This document shows, one piece after another, positions 1 through 8,581 of a stretch of 64,000 nt of DNA. The notes under the pieces were generated by a model. The model did no database searches. It was given only the letters and a program-made list of their open reading frames with translations, and had not been told where the DNA came from. Source of the DNA: DATARR01 sp044868005 (GTDB taxonomy: Bacteria; Acidobacteriota; Thermoanaerobaculia; Multivoradales; UBA5704); NCBI GenBank assembly GCA_044868005.1, contig JBIOVX010000303.1:48504-112503 (forward strand), in the 5' to 3' direction. Both the position numbers and the translations under genes were made by a program. Each line of letters opens with the position of its first letter. The stretch's first letter is position 1.

Positions 1-114
1 TATCCGGAGTACGAGCAGCTCCATCCGCCATTCGACCATCACGTGAGTATCGTGGATTTGCTGTTCAATACTGGTAGCGATGCGCGTCGCCACCTCCTCC
101 TCGCCCAGACATGA
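1..114 (+). CDS. WbqC-like family protein, C-terminal end (partial)
   Basis: An open frame enters from the left edge and stops at TGA 112-114, giving 37 residues that include HPPFDHHVSIVDLLFNTG. WbqC-like proteins, found in polysaccharide or aminosugar loci, typically end with a motif of this kind (a hydrophobic 'S-I-x-D-L-L-F-N' followed by an Arg-rich helix). The stop overlaps the ATG of the next gene (ATGA), so the two are almost certainly translated together. Only the tail is visible, so the family call rests on recall of that motif and on the neighbouring methyltransferase, a common partner of WbqC genes. Confidence 0.55.
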   Translation, partial: YPEYEQLHPPFDHHVSIVDLLFNTGSDARRHLLLAQT

Positions 115-740
115 AGCGTCACGACCTCCTCTCGAAGGTGGAGAACTATTACTCCTCGACCCTCGCTCGCCACGGCGCGACGCCCCTGGGTGTGGACTGG
201 AACTCGGAGGCATCGCAGCGGTTGCGCTTCGACCAGCTAGTGAAGATCTGGGATGGACGGGAAGGCGAGGAGATCTCGGTAATTGACTACGGCTGTGGCT
301 ACGGCGCGCTCGTTCCGTACCTTTGCGGGCGCGGGCTCACCTTCGCATACACGGGGTTCGACATCTCACCCGAGATGATCGCCACGGCGCAGCGGCTCCA
401 TGGCGGGCCGGAGGCCAGTTTCGTCAGCGATGAGGCGGAGCTGCCGGCGGCTGACTACGCGGTGGCGAGCGGCATTTTCAACGTCAAGCTCGACACGCCG
501 CAGGAGACTTGGCAGGAGTACGTGCTGGAGACGCTCGAGCGCCTCGCCAGGCTGGCGATCCGGGGCTTCGCCTTCAACGTGCTCTCTCGTTACAGCGACC
601 CGGAGCGGCGCCGCCCTGACCTCTTCTATGCCGACCCGCTGTCGATATTCGATTACTGCAAGACCCGTTTCTCCAAGGCGGTAGCGCTGCTGCACGACTA
701 CCCTTTGTACGAGTTCACGCTGCTGGTGAGAAGGGACTGA
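111..740 (+). CDS. Class I SAM-dependent methyltransferase
   Basis: A 209-residue protein with a Rossmann-type SAM-binding motif I near residues 60-70 (VIDYGCGYGALVPYL), an acidic motif II in YTGFDISPEM, and a following D-E-A segment. The start codon overlaps the stop of the WbqC-like gene by four bases, which fixes the start and implies coupled translation. The N-terminal stretch ENYYSSTLARHGATPLGVDWN resembles small methyltransferases in O-antigen or glycan clusters. The substrate is unknown. A strong hairpin follows the stop. The methyltransferase fold is secure; a sugar or amino-sugar substrate is inferred only from the neighbour. Confidence 0.8.
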   Translation: MKRHDLLSKVENYYSSTLARHGATPLGVDWNSEASQRLRFDQLVKIWDGREGEEISVIDYGCGYGALVPYLCGRGLTFAYTGFDISPEMIATAQRLHGGPEASFVSDEAELPAADYAVASGIFNVKLDTPQETWQEYVLETLERLARLAIRGFAFNVLSRYSDPERRRPDLFYADPLSIFDYCKTRFSKAVALLHDYPLYEFTLLVRRD

Positions 741-745
741 GAAGA

Positions 746-767
746 GGGCGGCCCCGAGAGGCCGCCC
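746..767. terminator. Hairpin between convergent genes
   Basis: An 8-bp perfect stem (GGGCGGCC / GGCCGCCC) with a six-base loop lies just after the methyltransferase stop and just before the stop of the convergent S74 gene. There is no T tract on either side, so it may be a bidirectional terminator or an RNA 3'-end stabiliser. Confidence 0.6.
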
Positions 768-781
768 TGGGGCTCGGACCT

Positions 782-2473
782 CTACTGCTTCTGCTGTTCG
801 AGCTGGTTCAGGCGCTCGTTCAGCGTATCGATTGTCTTCTCCTGCTCCTGGACGACCTTGGTGAGCACAGCGATGAGTTCCAACGGGCTCAGGTTAGCGC
901 GGCTCTTCTCCGCCACGAGCTCGGGGACATCCTCAGCGATGAAACCGACCGATGTATCGTCCGGCGCCATCTTGAAAGCGAACTTCACCGGGCTCAGGTT
1001 GTGCAGGGTATCGAGAGCCTCCGTCGCAGAGAGCTCGCGGATGTCCTGCTTGTTCTTGCGGCTGGAGGCCGGGTTCCACTGCCCGGTGGCGCTCAGGACG
1101 GCACCGGTGGAGTGGTGGATCGGGCTCGTGGGGTTAGCCACACCCAGGCCTATGAATCCCTCGTTGTCGATGATCAGCCGCTCGACGTCACTAGTCCAGA
1201 AGCGCAGCGACGGGTTGGGGGCGGTGGCCCCAGTCATGGGTCGAATGTTGAAGATTGCCGAGGCTGCGCCGGTGCTGGCGCCAGCATAGGCTATGTTGAG
1301 CGCCGACTCGGTTGCAGGAGTACCGACTGGGTTGGGACCTACGGCAATGAAGGTATCGGCCGTATTGCCGCCGAAGACATGGAGCTTGGACTCCGGGCTC
1401 CCCGTACCAATGCCCACATCGCCGTCCGCGCTAATGTCGACCGAACTCGTCGGCGCACCGGGGCGGATGCGGAGGGACAGTTTGGAGCCGCCGGTGACGT
1501 CGCGGACGAAGAAGTTGGCCTCGTTGGCGCCGATGTCCCAGGTCTGGGCGGTGAAGCCGCCGGAGTTGTTCTGCTCGAGGCGGATGGCCGGCGTGTTGCT
1601 GGTGTTGATGTGGAGGTCGAGCACCGGGGTGGACGTGCGCAGGCCGATGCGGCCGATGCTGTCGGCGAAGATCGAGTTGGTCGCGGCGCCGGCGGTGATG
1701 GTGAAGGGCACCTTCGAGCCGGTGATGTCCTCGATCGAGAACTTGCTCGAGCCGCCGCTGGCGGAATCATTGGCGGTGAGCTGCCAGTCGTTGGTGGGGA
1801 AGGTGCCGGTGCTGGTGTCCTCGAACTTGATCCGGGTGTTGTTCTCCTTCAACCGGATGGTGTCGAAGCCGAAGCTCTCGTTGTTGACGCAGTCGAAACC
1901 GACGCAGAGGCTCTGCTGCACGATCAGGTCGTCCGGGATGACCTGGTCCGCCGAGGTGGTGGGCGTCAGTCCCTTCGAGGCGCCATTGCCGCCGCGCGGC
2001 GTCTCCCTAGCGTCGTCCTGCACCAGCACGCCTTGGGCGATGCTGAAGGCGCCGGACTGGACCATCGGCGTGCGAGGCAGCTTGCCGGCTTCCCGCAGCT
2101 TGGCGATCGCGGCCTCGTCCCCGCTCTGCCGCGCCGCGGCGAGGGCCCGCCGGGTCGCCCGGTCGAGCACCGGCGAGGCGACCAGCTCGTAGCGGTAAGC
2201 GCCGTCGGGAAGCGGCTTGCCGTCGTCGCCGACGGCCTCGAACGCGATGGCGGCGCCGGCGGCGAACTCCCGGCGCAGAATCAGACCCTCGGGACCCGAG
2301 ACGGTCAGCGTCATCTTCTGGAATTCGACGGATGGCTGGAATTGAATCCCCAGCGGACCGACGCTCGCGGCAGCCACGGCGGACGGTCCCGCGGTCGCCG
2401 GCGCCGCCAGCAGGGCTGCGGCCAGGGCCAGGACCGCGATCGCCCCGCAACTGGATTGCGTGCTCCTCGTCAT
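782..2473 (-). CDS. Secreted protein with C-terminal S74 intramolecular chaperone domain
   Basis: The start at 2473 is chosen because a strong GGAGGA ribosome site lies directly upstream and because it leads into a clean signal peptide (AIAVLALAAALLAAPATAG). The product is 563 residues. A long middle region is rich in Thr, Ser, Asn and Gly and repeats phrases such as 'GRIGLRTSTPVLDLHI' and 'GDVGIGTGSPESKLHV', as in trimeric beta-helical tail-fibre-like proteins. The last 100 residues (SSRKNKQDIRELS, VGFIAEDVPELV) match the S74 endosialidase-type chaperone, followed by a coiled coil. No other phage genes are present, so it is more likely a cell-surface fibre than a prophage remnant. Whether the S74 domain self-cleaves cannot be told from the sequence. 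Confidence 0.8.
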   Translation of the reverse strand: MTRSTQSSCGAIAVLALAAALLAAPATAGPSAVAAASVGPLGIQFQPSVEFQKMTLTVSGPEGLILRREFAAGAAIAFEAVGDDGKPLPDGAYRYELVASPVLDRATRRALAAARQSGDEAAIAKLREAGKLPRTPMVQSGAFSIAQGVLVQDDARETPRGGNGASKGLTPTTSADQVIPDDLIVQQSLCVGFDCVNNESFGFDTIRLKENNTRIKFEDTSTGTFPTNDWQLTANDSASGGSSKFSIEDITGSKVPFTITAGAATNSIFADSIGRIGLRTSTPVLDLHINTSNTPAIRLEQNNSGGFTAQTWDIGANEANFFVRDVTGGSKLSLRIRPGAPTSSVDISADGDVGIGTGSPESKLHVFGGNTADTFIAVGPNPVGTPATESALNIAYAGASTGAASAIFNIRPMTGATAPNPSLRFWTSDVERLIIDNEGFIGLGVANPTSPIHHSTGAVLSATGQWNPASSRKNKQDIRELSATEALDTLHNLSPVKFAFKMAPDDTSVGFIAEDVPELVAEKSRANLSPLELIAVLTKVVQEQEKTIDTLNERLNQLEQQKQ

Positions 2474-2818
2474 TTCCTTCCTCCTTCCATGCGTACGGCA
2501 GGTGTCAACGGGACCGGACCCACACGGTCCGGACCCGGAGAGTCCGCCTCGAGAGTGGCTGGAACGCACAAAGTGAAACCAGGACACCAAGTAAGTGCAG
2601 AAAAAGAAAGAAAGAGAGACACCTGATTCTCCCCTCCGACTGGGCCTGTTCAGACAGGCGCGTCGAACCCAGATTCGTTACAGGGCAGCGGTGAACGTGT
2701 TTGGGGGTCGTACAAGGCCCTCTCACCAATATAAACGAAATCGAGTTGTTTGTCGATTAGCCTTCACTGTTGAATCGTGCGTGCTGTGCAAACGATAAAA
2801 TTGATCAATTGAAAGCCC
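2474..2818. other. Intergenic leader region upstream of the S74 gene
   Basis: About 345 bases without a gene. It carries the sigma-70-like promoter at 2728-2756 for the leftward S74 gene, leaving an untranslated leader of roughly 245 bases. The leader contains a small hairpin (GCCTGT / ACAGGC near 2643-2660) and a purine-rich run. The part next to the SGNH gene (2757-2818) is AT-rich and holds TTGATCAA. No coding signal is seen. Confidence 0.5.
2728..2756 (-). promoter_or_regulatory. Putative sigma-70 promoter for the S74 gene
   Basis: On the minus strand, TCGACA (2756-2751), a 17-bp spacer and TATATT (2733-2728). This is a close match to the -35/-10 consensus in an otherwise GC-rich genome, upstream of the gene starting at 2473. 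Confidence 0.55.
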
Positions 2819-4801
2819 TCATGGCGCCGGCCGCGCGACAAGCGAGAAAATTTCTCCGCAGACCGGATGGAGGTCGGCGGCGAGCCCCAGCTCCAGACGC
2901 TCGACGGCGGCCGCTACTACTCTCTCGCCATCCTCGTCCGGGAGGGGCCACCGCAGCGTCACCCGGTTGAGCCCGCGCCGCAAGCCTCTGCGGTCCAAGC
3001 GGAACCGGGCGCGGGTCCAGCGCTCGGCGGCCGCCATGCCGCCGGCCTCGTGGCCGTTGACCGATACGCCGATCCTCCCCCGGCGGCTGCCGCCAGGGAG
3101 GGGGGAGGGGAGGCGGACGGTGATCTCCAACTCGACGTCGCCCCGGGCATCGCAAATCAGGCAGAAGGAGGACTCCGGCCAGGGGCAGCGGAGGGCAGCC
3201 CGCGCGGAGAGGTCCGCGAAGCGCATGGCTTCGGGGTAGAACCGCTCCAGCGGCTCCCAGAGATACGGCGGCTGCATGAGGTCGGTCCCTTCCTCGCGGA
3301 TGGCGAGCTGGCCGAGCAGGAGACCGGCGATCTGTTCCCGCACGGGCCGGCCCCGCCGCTCCAGGACCTCGCCGAGGGCCTCGAGCAGGTCGGCGTCGAG
3401 ATGCTCCCACCGCCACCCGTGTTGCAGGAGGAGCCGGTAGGGCGAGCCGAGGTTGCGCTGCTGGGCCGCCGTCAGCACGGCCGGGCAGGGGGCGCAGCGC
3501 GCGGCGATCAGATCGAGCATGGCGGTTTCGATCCCGGGAGAGGCGTCGAGGGCCGCCTCGCACCAATGTTCCAGCAGTGGGCGCTTGGAGCCCACCGGCA
3601 GCAGGCGGTGGGCGGTATGGACGGCGGCGCCCAGGCGGGCGGTCGCCTCCGCCTCGGGCGAAATCTCCGTGGGAAGAAGGAGCCGGCGCCAATCTGCCCT
3701 CTTCTCGAAGATCCCCGAGAGATCCAGCACCTCGGCGGCCACGGCGGCCATGGCGACCTGAATACCTTCCAGCGTGAGATGGCAATAGTCGAGGAAGAGG
3801 CGCCGGTCCGGGAGGCGCGAGCCGGTGTGCTCCGCGAAGACCTGCCGCAGATCGACGCAGGCGAAGCCGTGCCGGCGGCTGGCGTCATGAAGAATGTCCC
3901 TCGCGGTCGAGGTCGCTTGCGGAGCGCTCAGGAAGGCGAGGCTCGGATAGGCGGCGGCGTCCACCTCGGCGAGGGCGGCGTGGCTCCCCGCGTCGAGGTC
4001 TCCCAAGCCGATCGCGGCCTGGGCCAGGAGGCGCCATGAGGAGGCGCACCGGCCGCCGTCCAGCTCCTGCATCGCGCTGGCGCTGCCGTGTGCGCCCGCG
4101 AAGTCGCCGCGCTCCAGCCGCGCAGTGGCGTCGGCGTAGAGAGCGTGCCAGCGGGCGATCCCGTCTCCCGGCAGCCAGACCGGCGGCTGGCGGGTCTCCC
4201 AATCGGCGAGGTTGACCTCGGGAATGACGACGGCCACAGGGATCTGGACAGCCCGGGAGATGGCGGCGATGAAATCCAGCGTCGCTGCCGCCTTCTCCCG
4301 CAGCTCTTCCGCGGCGAGACGCAGCGGTCCCGCGATCCCCTCTTCGCGAAGCGCCCGCGCGTAACGCTGCCGGGCCGCGACCGAAGGAGCGTAGGGGGAC
4401 ACCTGGGGCGTCTCCAGCAGGTTCCAGTTGTTGCCGGTGAAGAGCACGAGCACGTCCGGGTTGATCTGCAGGGAAGTCCGCACCGTCTCGGCGAGGGAGG
4501 CGAGGGTCTCGTTGGTGCGGGCGAGGTCGATCACTTCGAAATTCGCCTCGCCGCCCGCGGCTTGGAGCTGCGCCGCGAGGACGAGCGCCGGCGTCAGGTG
4601 GGGCGCGTAGAGATAGCCCGCGGCGACGGACTCGCCGAAGAGGGCGACCCGGAGAGGGAGCTCCGACTGCTTTGGGCGGAGCACCTTCGCCGCCGCGTAG
4701 TGATCCCCCAGCGGCAGGGGATCGGGCCGCACGAAGGCGAGCTCGCCGCCGATCTCCTGCGGCTGCCAGATGCTGATGGGCTCGGGCGGCCGCGTCTTCA
4801 T
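2819..4801 (-). CDS. SGNH/GDSL-type hydrolase-like protein
   Basis: A 660-residue protein with no signal peptide. Near residue 55, ALFGESVAAGYLYAP matches block I of the SGNH hydrolase superfamily with Ser as nucleophile. Later LFTGNNWNL gives an Asn-containing block, and RRLFLDYCHLTLEGI near 330 provides a plausible D-x-x-H catalytic pair. The C-terminal half is helical and then beta-rich, and unassigned. The start overlaps the stop of the carbamoyltransferase (ATGA), so the two genes form a translationally coupled pair. Such an esterase could act on a carbamoylated or acylated glycan or metabolite; this is inference. The SGNH call is supported by motifs only. Confidence 0.65.
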   Translation of the reverse strand: MKTRPPEPISIWQPQEIGGELAFVRPDPLPLGDHYAAAKVLRPKQSELPLRVALFGESVAAGYLYAPHLTPALVLAAQLQAAGGEANFEVIDLARTNETLASLAETVRTSLQINPDVLVLFTGNNWNLLETPQVSPYAPSVAARQRYARALREEGIAGPLRLAAEELREKAAATLDFIAAISRAVQIPVAVVIPEVNLADWETRQPPVWLPGDGIARWHALYADATARLERGDFAGAHGSASAMQELDGGRCASSWRLLAQAAIGLGDLDAGSHAALAEVDAAAYPSLAFLSAPQATSTARDILHDASRRHGFACVDLRQVFAEHTGSRLPDRRLFLDYCHLTLEGIQVAMAAVAAEVLDLSGIFEKRADWRRLLLPTEISPEAEATARLGAAVHTAHRLLPVGSKRPLLEHWCEAALDASPGIETAMLDLIAARCAPCPAVLTAAQQRNLGSPYRLLLQHGWRWEHLDADLLEALGEVLERRGRPVREQIAGLLLGQLAIREEGTDLMQPPYLWEPLERFYPEAMRFADLSARAALRCPWPESSFCLICDARGDVELEITVRLPSPLPGGSRRGRIGVSVNGHEAGGMAAAERWTRARFRLDRRGLRRGLNRVTLRWPLPDEDGERVVAAAVERLELGLAADLHPVCGEIFSLVARPAP

Positions 4802-6564
4802 ACGAACGTGTAGAGGTCCTCGCTGATCGCCGACCTCTCTTGTGCAAAGCCGCTGCGCGCCGGTTCCCGCCAGGCCGGCAGCAGCTCGCTCCAGTTGTCC
4901 GGCAGCATCGTGCGATCGATCAGGAAATCCTCGAGGACCAGCGCGTCGATCCCCGAGGCGCCCATGCAGAAGAGGGCGTCCACCGGCGAGCGGACGATCG
5001 GCTCGCCGCGTACGTTGAAGGAGGTGTTCACCAGCATGGGACAGCCGGTCCGCCGCCGGAAGGCCTCGAGCAGGGCGGCGAAGCGGGGGGCCGCCTCCGG
5101 CTCGACGGTCTGCGGGCGCGCCGAGCCGTCCACGTGCGTGACCGCCGGCAGGCCGAGCGGCGAGATCACCCGGCAGGTCTCGAGCATGAAGGGAGAGGGA
5201 TGGTCGAGATCGAAGTGCTCCCGGGCGTGGGCGGCCAGGACGCTCGGCGCGAAGGGACGGAACGCCTCCCGTTTCTTGACCAGCCGGTTCAGCCGGTCGC
5301 GCATACCCGAATCGCGCGGGTCGGCGAGCAGGCTGCGCGCGCCGAGGGCTCGCGGGCCGAGCTCCATGCCGCCGTGGAACCAGCCGACGACGTGGCCCCG
5401 AACCAGCCGCTCCACCACCGCGTCGAGGAGAGCCGATTCCCGGCCGCGAAAATCCAAGGTGGCGATCCCCGTGGCGGCGACGAGGCCGGCAATCTCGGCC
5501 GCGCTCCAGCTTGGTCCGAGAAAGACGTGACGCAGCGGTGCGGTCTCGGGAGGCCGCCCCGTCAGCCGCGCGTGCGCCAGGGCTGCGGCGCCCAGGCAGC
5601 CTCCCGAGTCACCGGCCGCCGGCTGGACGAAGAGGCGCTCGAACGGGCCCTCGCGCAGGATGCGGCCGTTGGCCACCACGTTGAGGGCGACCCCTCCCGC
5701 CATGCAGAGATCGGCGAGGCCGGTACGCGCGTGGAGGTAGTGGGCCTTCTCGATCAGGATCTCCTCCAGAACCACCTGGAGACTCCGCGCTACGTCCTGA
5801 TGAAACGGAGTGATCTCCTCATTCCGGCGTCGCGGCGGCTGGCCGAAGAGACGGGGCAGGGCTGCGGAGTACATGCGCGAGCCGCGGAGAAAATCAAAAT
5901 AGTCCAGGTCGAGCCGGTACTGCCCGTCCGCCGCGGAGGAGACGAGCTGGCGCATCTCACCGACGTAGCGCGGCTCGCCGTAGGGAGCGAGCCCCATGAC
6001 CTTGTATTCGCCGTCGTTGACCTCGAAGCCCAGGTACGAGGTGAGGGTGGAGTAGAGCAGGCCGAGCGAGTGGGGGAATGTCACCTCCTCGAACGCCTCG
6101 ACGGCGATGCCCTCGGCGCGGCCATAGGTGGTGGTCGCCCACTCGCCGACGCCGTCCACGGTGAGGAAGGCGGCGGCGGGAAAGCCGGAGAAGAAGAAGG
6201 CGCTGGCGGCGTGGGAGAGGTGGTGGTCGAAGGTGAGGAGGGGCCCTTCGTAGCCCAAGCCCTCGCGGATGGCCCGCTGCGGCCGGGCCGGATCGCGCCA
6301 GGTGGGATCGTCCGCCGCCGGTACGCCCGCCCAGAGCTGGCGCGCCCGCTTTTTCTCCGGCGACTCGTAATAGGCGACGCAATCGACATCGGTAATGCCG
6401 ATGCCACCCCGCCGCAGGCACCAGCGGAAGGCGTCGACCGGCAGCCGCGGATCGTGCTTGACCCGCGAGAACCGCTCCTCCTCCGCGGCGGCCGTCAGCC
6501 GGCCGTCCTGCAGCAGGCAGCAGGCGGACTCATGGAAGAACGCGGAAATCCCGATGACGTTCAT
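4798..6564 (-). CDS. Carbamoyltransferase, NodU/CmcH/TobZ family
   Basis: A 588-residue protein that would transfer a carbamoyl group from carbamoyl phosphate via carbamoyl-adenylate to a hydroxyl acceptor. It starts MNVIGISAFFHESACCLL, the usual opening of the family, so I prefer ATG 6564 over the in-frame ATG at 6576; neither has a good ribosome site. FDHHLSHAASAFFFSGF carries the metal-binding His residues, and MELGPRALGARSLLADPR plus PMLVNTSFNVRGEPIVRSP are the conserved C-terminal signatures. Length is normal. It is followed with a 4-bp overlap by the SGNH hydrolase. The natural substrate is unknown, with a sugar or lipid-linked metabolite most likely. Confidence 0.9.
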   Translation of the reverse strand: MNVIGISAFFHESACCLLQDGRLTAAAEEERFSRVKHDPRLPVDAFRWCLRRGGIGITDVDCVAYYESPEKKRARQLWAGVPAADDPTWRDPARPQRAIREGLGYEGPLLTFDHHLSHAASAFFFSGFPAAAFLTVDGVGEWATTTYGRAEGIAVEAFEEVTFPHSLGLLYSTLTSYLGFEVNDGEYKVMGLAPYGEPRYVGEMRQLVSSAADGQYRLDLDYFDFLRGSRMYSAALPRLFGQPPRRRNEEITPFHQDVARSLQVVLEEILIEKAHYLHARTGLADLCMAGGVALNVVANGRILREGPFERLFVQPAAGDSGGCLGAAALAHARLTGRPPETAPLRHVFLGPSWSAAEIAGLVAATGIATLDFRGRESALLDAVVERLVRGHVVGWFHGGMELGPRALGARSLLADPRDSGMRDRLNRLVKKREAFRPFAPSVLAAHAREHFDLDHPSPFMLETCRVISPLGLPAVTHVDGSARPQTVEPEAAPRFAALLEAFRRRTGCPMLVNTSFNVRGEPIVRSPVDALFCMGASGIDALVLEDFLIDRTMLPDNWSELLPAWREPARSGFAQERSAISEDLYTFV

Positions 6565-6588
6565 GAAGGGGCTCATTGTAGAGGTGGT

Positions 6589-6617
6589 TTGCGACCTGTT
6601 GCCCGCTCTGCTATCTT
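6589..6617 (+). promoter_or_regulatory. Putative promoter for the RRM protein gene
   Basis: TTGCGA (6589-6594), a 17-bp spacer and TATCTT (6612-6617) precede a leader of about 130 bases before the ATG at 6752. A long 5' leader is common for cold-shock-regulated RNA-binding proteins. The assignment is by consensus match only. Confidence 0.4.
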
Positions 6618-6751
6618 TATGGGTCCTGAGACAGGGAGGCGTCCGTCTTTGTCGCGCCGCGGCCAGAGACCCACCACCCTCGAAACACGGTGCCGGCGGC
6701 AGTGGGTCGGCTTACAAACGTTAGGGCCCCGCGGGCCAGGAGCGACAGAGA

Positions 6752-7228
6752 ATGGGCAAGAAGCTTTTCGTCGGCAATCTCAACTTCAAGACCAACGACG
6801 ACGACCTGCGCGAGCTGTTCGGCCAGGCCGGCACGGTTGACTCGGCCATGGTGATGATGGACCGCGCCACCGGCCGCTCCCGCGGCTTCGGCTTCGTCGA
6901 GATGAGCACGGACGAAGAGGCCGCGAAGGCGATCCAGCAGTTCAACAGCTACGAGTTCCAGGGCCGCAACCTGAACGTCAACGAGGCCCGCGAGCGCACG
7001 CCCGGCGGTCCGCGCGGCGGCGGCTATGGCGGTGGTTACAGCGGCGGCCGCGGCGGCTACGGCGGCGGCGACCGTGGCGGCGACTTCAGCCCCGGCCCCA
7101 GCTTCGGCGGCGGCGACGACTTCGGCGGCAGTCCCGGCTTCGGCGGCGGTTTCAACCGCGGCAACTACAAGCCCCGCAAGGAAGGCGGCAGCCGGCGGGG
7201 TCTGCGGGCCAAGAAGCGCAGCCTCTAG
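6752..7228 (+). CDS. RNA-binding protein: single RRM plus glycine-rich tail
   Basis: A 158-residue protein. Residues 3-80 form one RNA-recognition motif with RNP2 (KLFVGNLNF) and RNP1 (SRGFGFVEM). The tail from about 90 on is rich in Gly, Arg, Tyr and Phe and ends in a basic stretch (RRGLRAKKRSL). Bacterial single-RRM proteins of this kind are small RNA chaperones, often induced by cold. AGGAG nine bases upstream supports the start. It stands alone between a divergent carbamoyltransferase and a convergent methyltransferase gene. The disordered RGG/YGG tail is longer than in the shortest bacterial members. Confidence 0.92.
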   Translation: MGKKLFVGNLNFKTNDDDLRELFGQAGTVDSAMVMMDRATGRSRGFGFVEMSTDEEAAKAIQQFNSYEFQGRNLNVNEARERTPGGPRGGGYGGGYSGGRGGYGGGDRGGDFSPGPSFGGGDDFGGSPGFGGGFNRGNYKPRKEGGSRRGLRAKKRSL

Positions 7229-7234
7229 TCCAAC

Positions 7235-8374
7235 TCAATAGAGATCGAAGACGAGGATCCGCGCCTCGAGCGGCCCGTTCATCACCGGGATGCGGCGGCG
7301 CGGCCGCAGACCGATGTGCTTGCCCCGGTCTTCGCCGCCGGCGAGCACGACGGCCTTCCACCCCCTGAAACGCTGCTTGAGGAGATCCCCCAACGCCCGC
7401 CAGCGCTCGGCCGCGGTGCCCAGGCGCTCGCCGTGCGGCGGATTGACCACCACGAGACCGGGACCGGTCGGCGGCTGGAAGGCTGCGGCGTCGCCACGCG
7501 AGAGGGTGGCGCGGTCGAGGAGGTTGGCGCGTTCGAGATTCGTCCGCGCCGCCGCCAGGGCCTCGGCCGAGAGATCGTTGCCGTAGAGGCGTATGGCCGG
7601 GTCGCAGACGGGCAGAGGCTCCTGGAGGAGCTCGGTGAAGGCCCTCGGATCGTAGCCGGGCAGGCGCTCGAAGGCCCAGTGGCGGCGGAGGCGGCCCGGC
7701 GGCCAGCCGAGGGCGAACCAGGCGGCCTCGACGAGCAGCGTGGCGGAGCCGCACATGGGGTCCGCCACCGCACCGCGGCCGTCCCAGCCGGCGGCGAGGA
7801 CGCAGGCGGCGGCGAGTTGCTCGCGCACCGGCGCGCCGGTGGTGACGGCGCGGTAGCCGCGGCGGTCGAGCGGCTCACCGGAGGTGTCGAGCAGCAGGGT
7901 GGCCTGGTCGCCGTGGAGGCGCAGGCGCAGATGGAGGTCCGGATCCTGCCGGTTCACGTCGGAGCGCCGGCCCCAGCGCTCCCGCTGGCCGTCCACCAGG
8001 CCGTCCTTGAGGGAGAGGGCCGCCCAGCGCGTGTCCCGCACCTCGGAGCCGGTGGAGGTGGCGTGGACGGCGAAGCTGCGGTCCGGGTGGAGGAGCGAGG
8101 GAAGGTCGAGACCGCCCGGCGGGCGAAGCCGGCCCGCGGCGAGGCTCCGCGCGCCGGCGGCCAGCGCGGCCCCGTCGATCGCCGGCCAGGAAGCCAGCTC
8201 GACGAGCACGCGGTTGGCCGTGCGCAACCGCCAGTTGGCCCGCCAGCAGTCCCGCCAATCGCCGCGGAACGAGACGGCGCCCCGCTGGCGCTGAACGTCG
8301 CGCGCGCCGACCCCGCGCAGCTCCCCCTCCAGGATCTCCTCCAGCCCGAGAACGCAGGTGGCGGCGAGACGCAT
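7235..8374 (-). CDS. THUMP-domain class I RNA methyltransferase (RlmL-like)
   Basis: A 379-residue protein. The start at 8374 (MRLAATCVLGLEEILEGEL) is where family members begin; the frame continues upstream only through the inverted repeat. The N-terminal part carries a ferredoxin-like/THUMP RNA-binding region. The C-terminal half has SAM motif I in VADPMCGSATLLVEAAW and the catalytic N-P-P-x motif in VVVNPPHGERLG, as in N2-methylguanine or N6-adenine RNA methyltransferases of the RlmL/TrmN type. Usual length for this group is 370-400. The target may be 23S rRNA or tRNA and cannot be separated from the sequence. No ribosome site is evident, and a TATAC element lies only about 10 bases upstream. 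Confidence 0.85.
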   Translation of the reverse strand: MRLAATCVLGLEEILEGELRGVGARDVQRQRGAVSFRGDWRDCWRANWRLRTANRVLVELASWPAIDGAALAAGARSLAAGRLRPPGGLDLPSLLHPDRSFAVHATSTGSEVRDTRWAALSLKDGLVDGQRERWGRRSDVNRQDPDLHLRLRLHGDQATLLLDTSGEPLDRRGYRAVTTGAPVREQLAAACVLAAGWDGRGAVADPMCGSATLLVEAAWFALGWPPGRLRRHWAFERLPGYDPRAFTELLQEPLPVCDPAIRLYGNDLSAEALAAARTNLERANLLDRATLSRGDAAAFQPPTGPGLVVVNPPHGERLGTAAERWRALGDLLKQRFRGWKAVVLAGGEDRGKHIGLRPRRRIPVMNGPLEARILVFDLY

Positions 8375-8433
8375 GCCGAGGAGTGTATAGCGCGTGTAGG
8401 GACGCCTGGGGTCTGTGAATTTTTCGGCGATCT

Positions 8434-8580
8434 GCCCTCCGAAGCCCTCACCTCCCCGGCCCTCCTCTCCCAGAGGGAGAGAGGGGAACAAGAAAAAGCC
8501 AAAGAAAAACGCGCTTTCTGTCTTCCCCCCTCCTCTCCCTCTGGGAGAGGAGGGCCGGGGTGGTGAGGGCTTCGGAGGGC
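8434..8580. repeat. Large near-perfect inverted repeat (arms about 53 bp)
   Basis: The left arm (8434-8486) and right arm (about 8524-8580) are reverse complements with only a few mismatches, separated by a 37-base A-rich spacer. The RNA would form a very long GC-rich hairpin. It lies between the stop of the M23 gene and the start of the RlmL-like gene, both leftward, so it would sit in any shared transcript. The outer motif GAAGCCCTCACC recurs in the inverted repeat at 42761-42920. It may be a non-autonomous mobile or REP-like element. Confidence 0.8.
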
Positions 8581-8581
8581 C

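Noticed and set aside
8434..8580. CRISPR-like array from the repeated CCCTCTCC motifs
   Set aside because: The two copies are inverted, not direct, and there are no regular spacers or cas genes.
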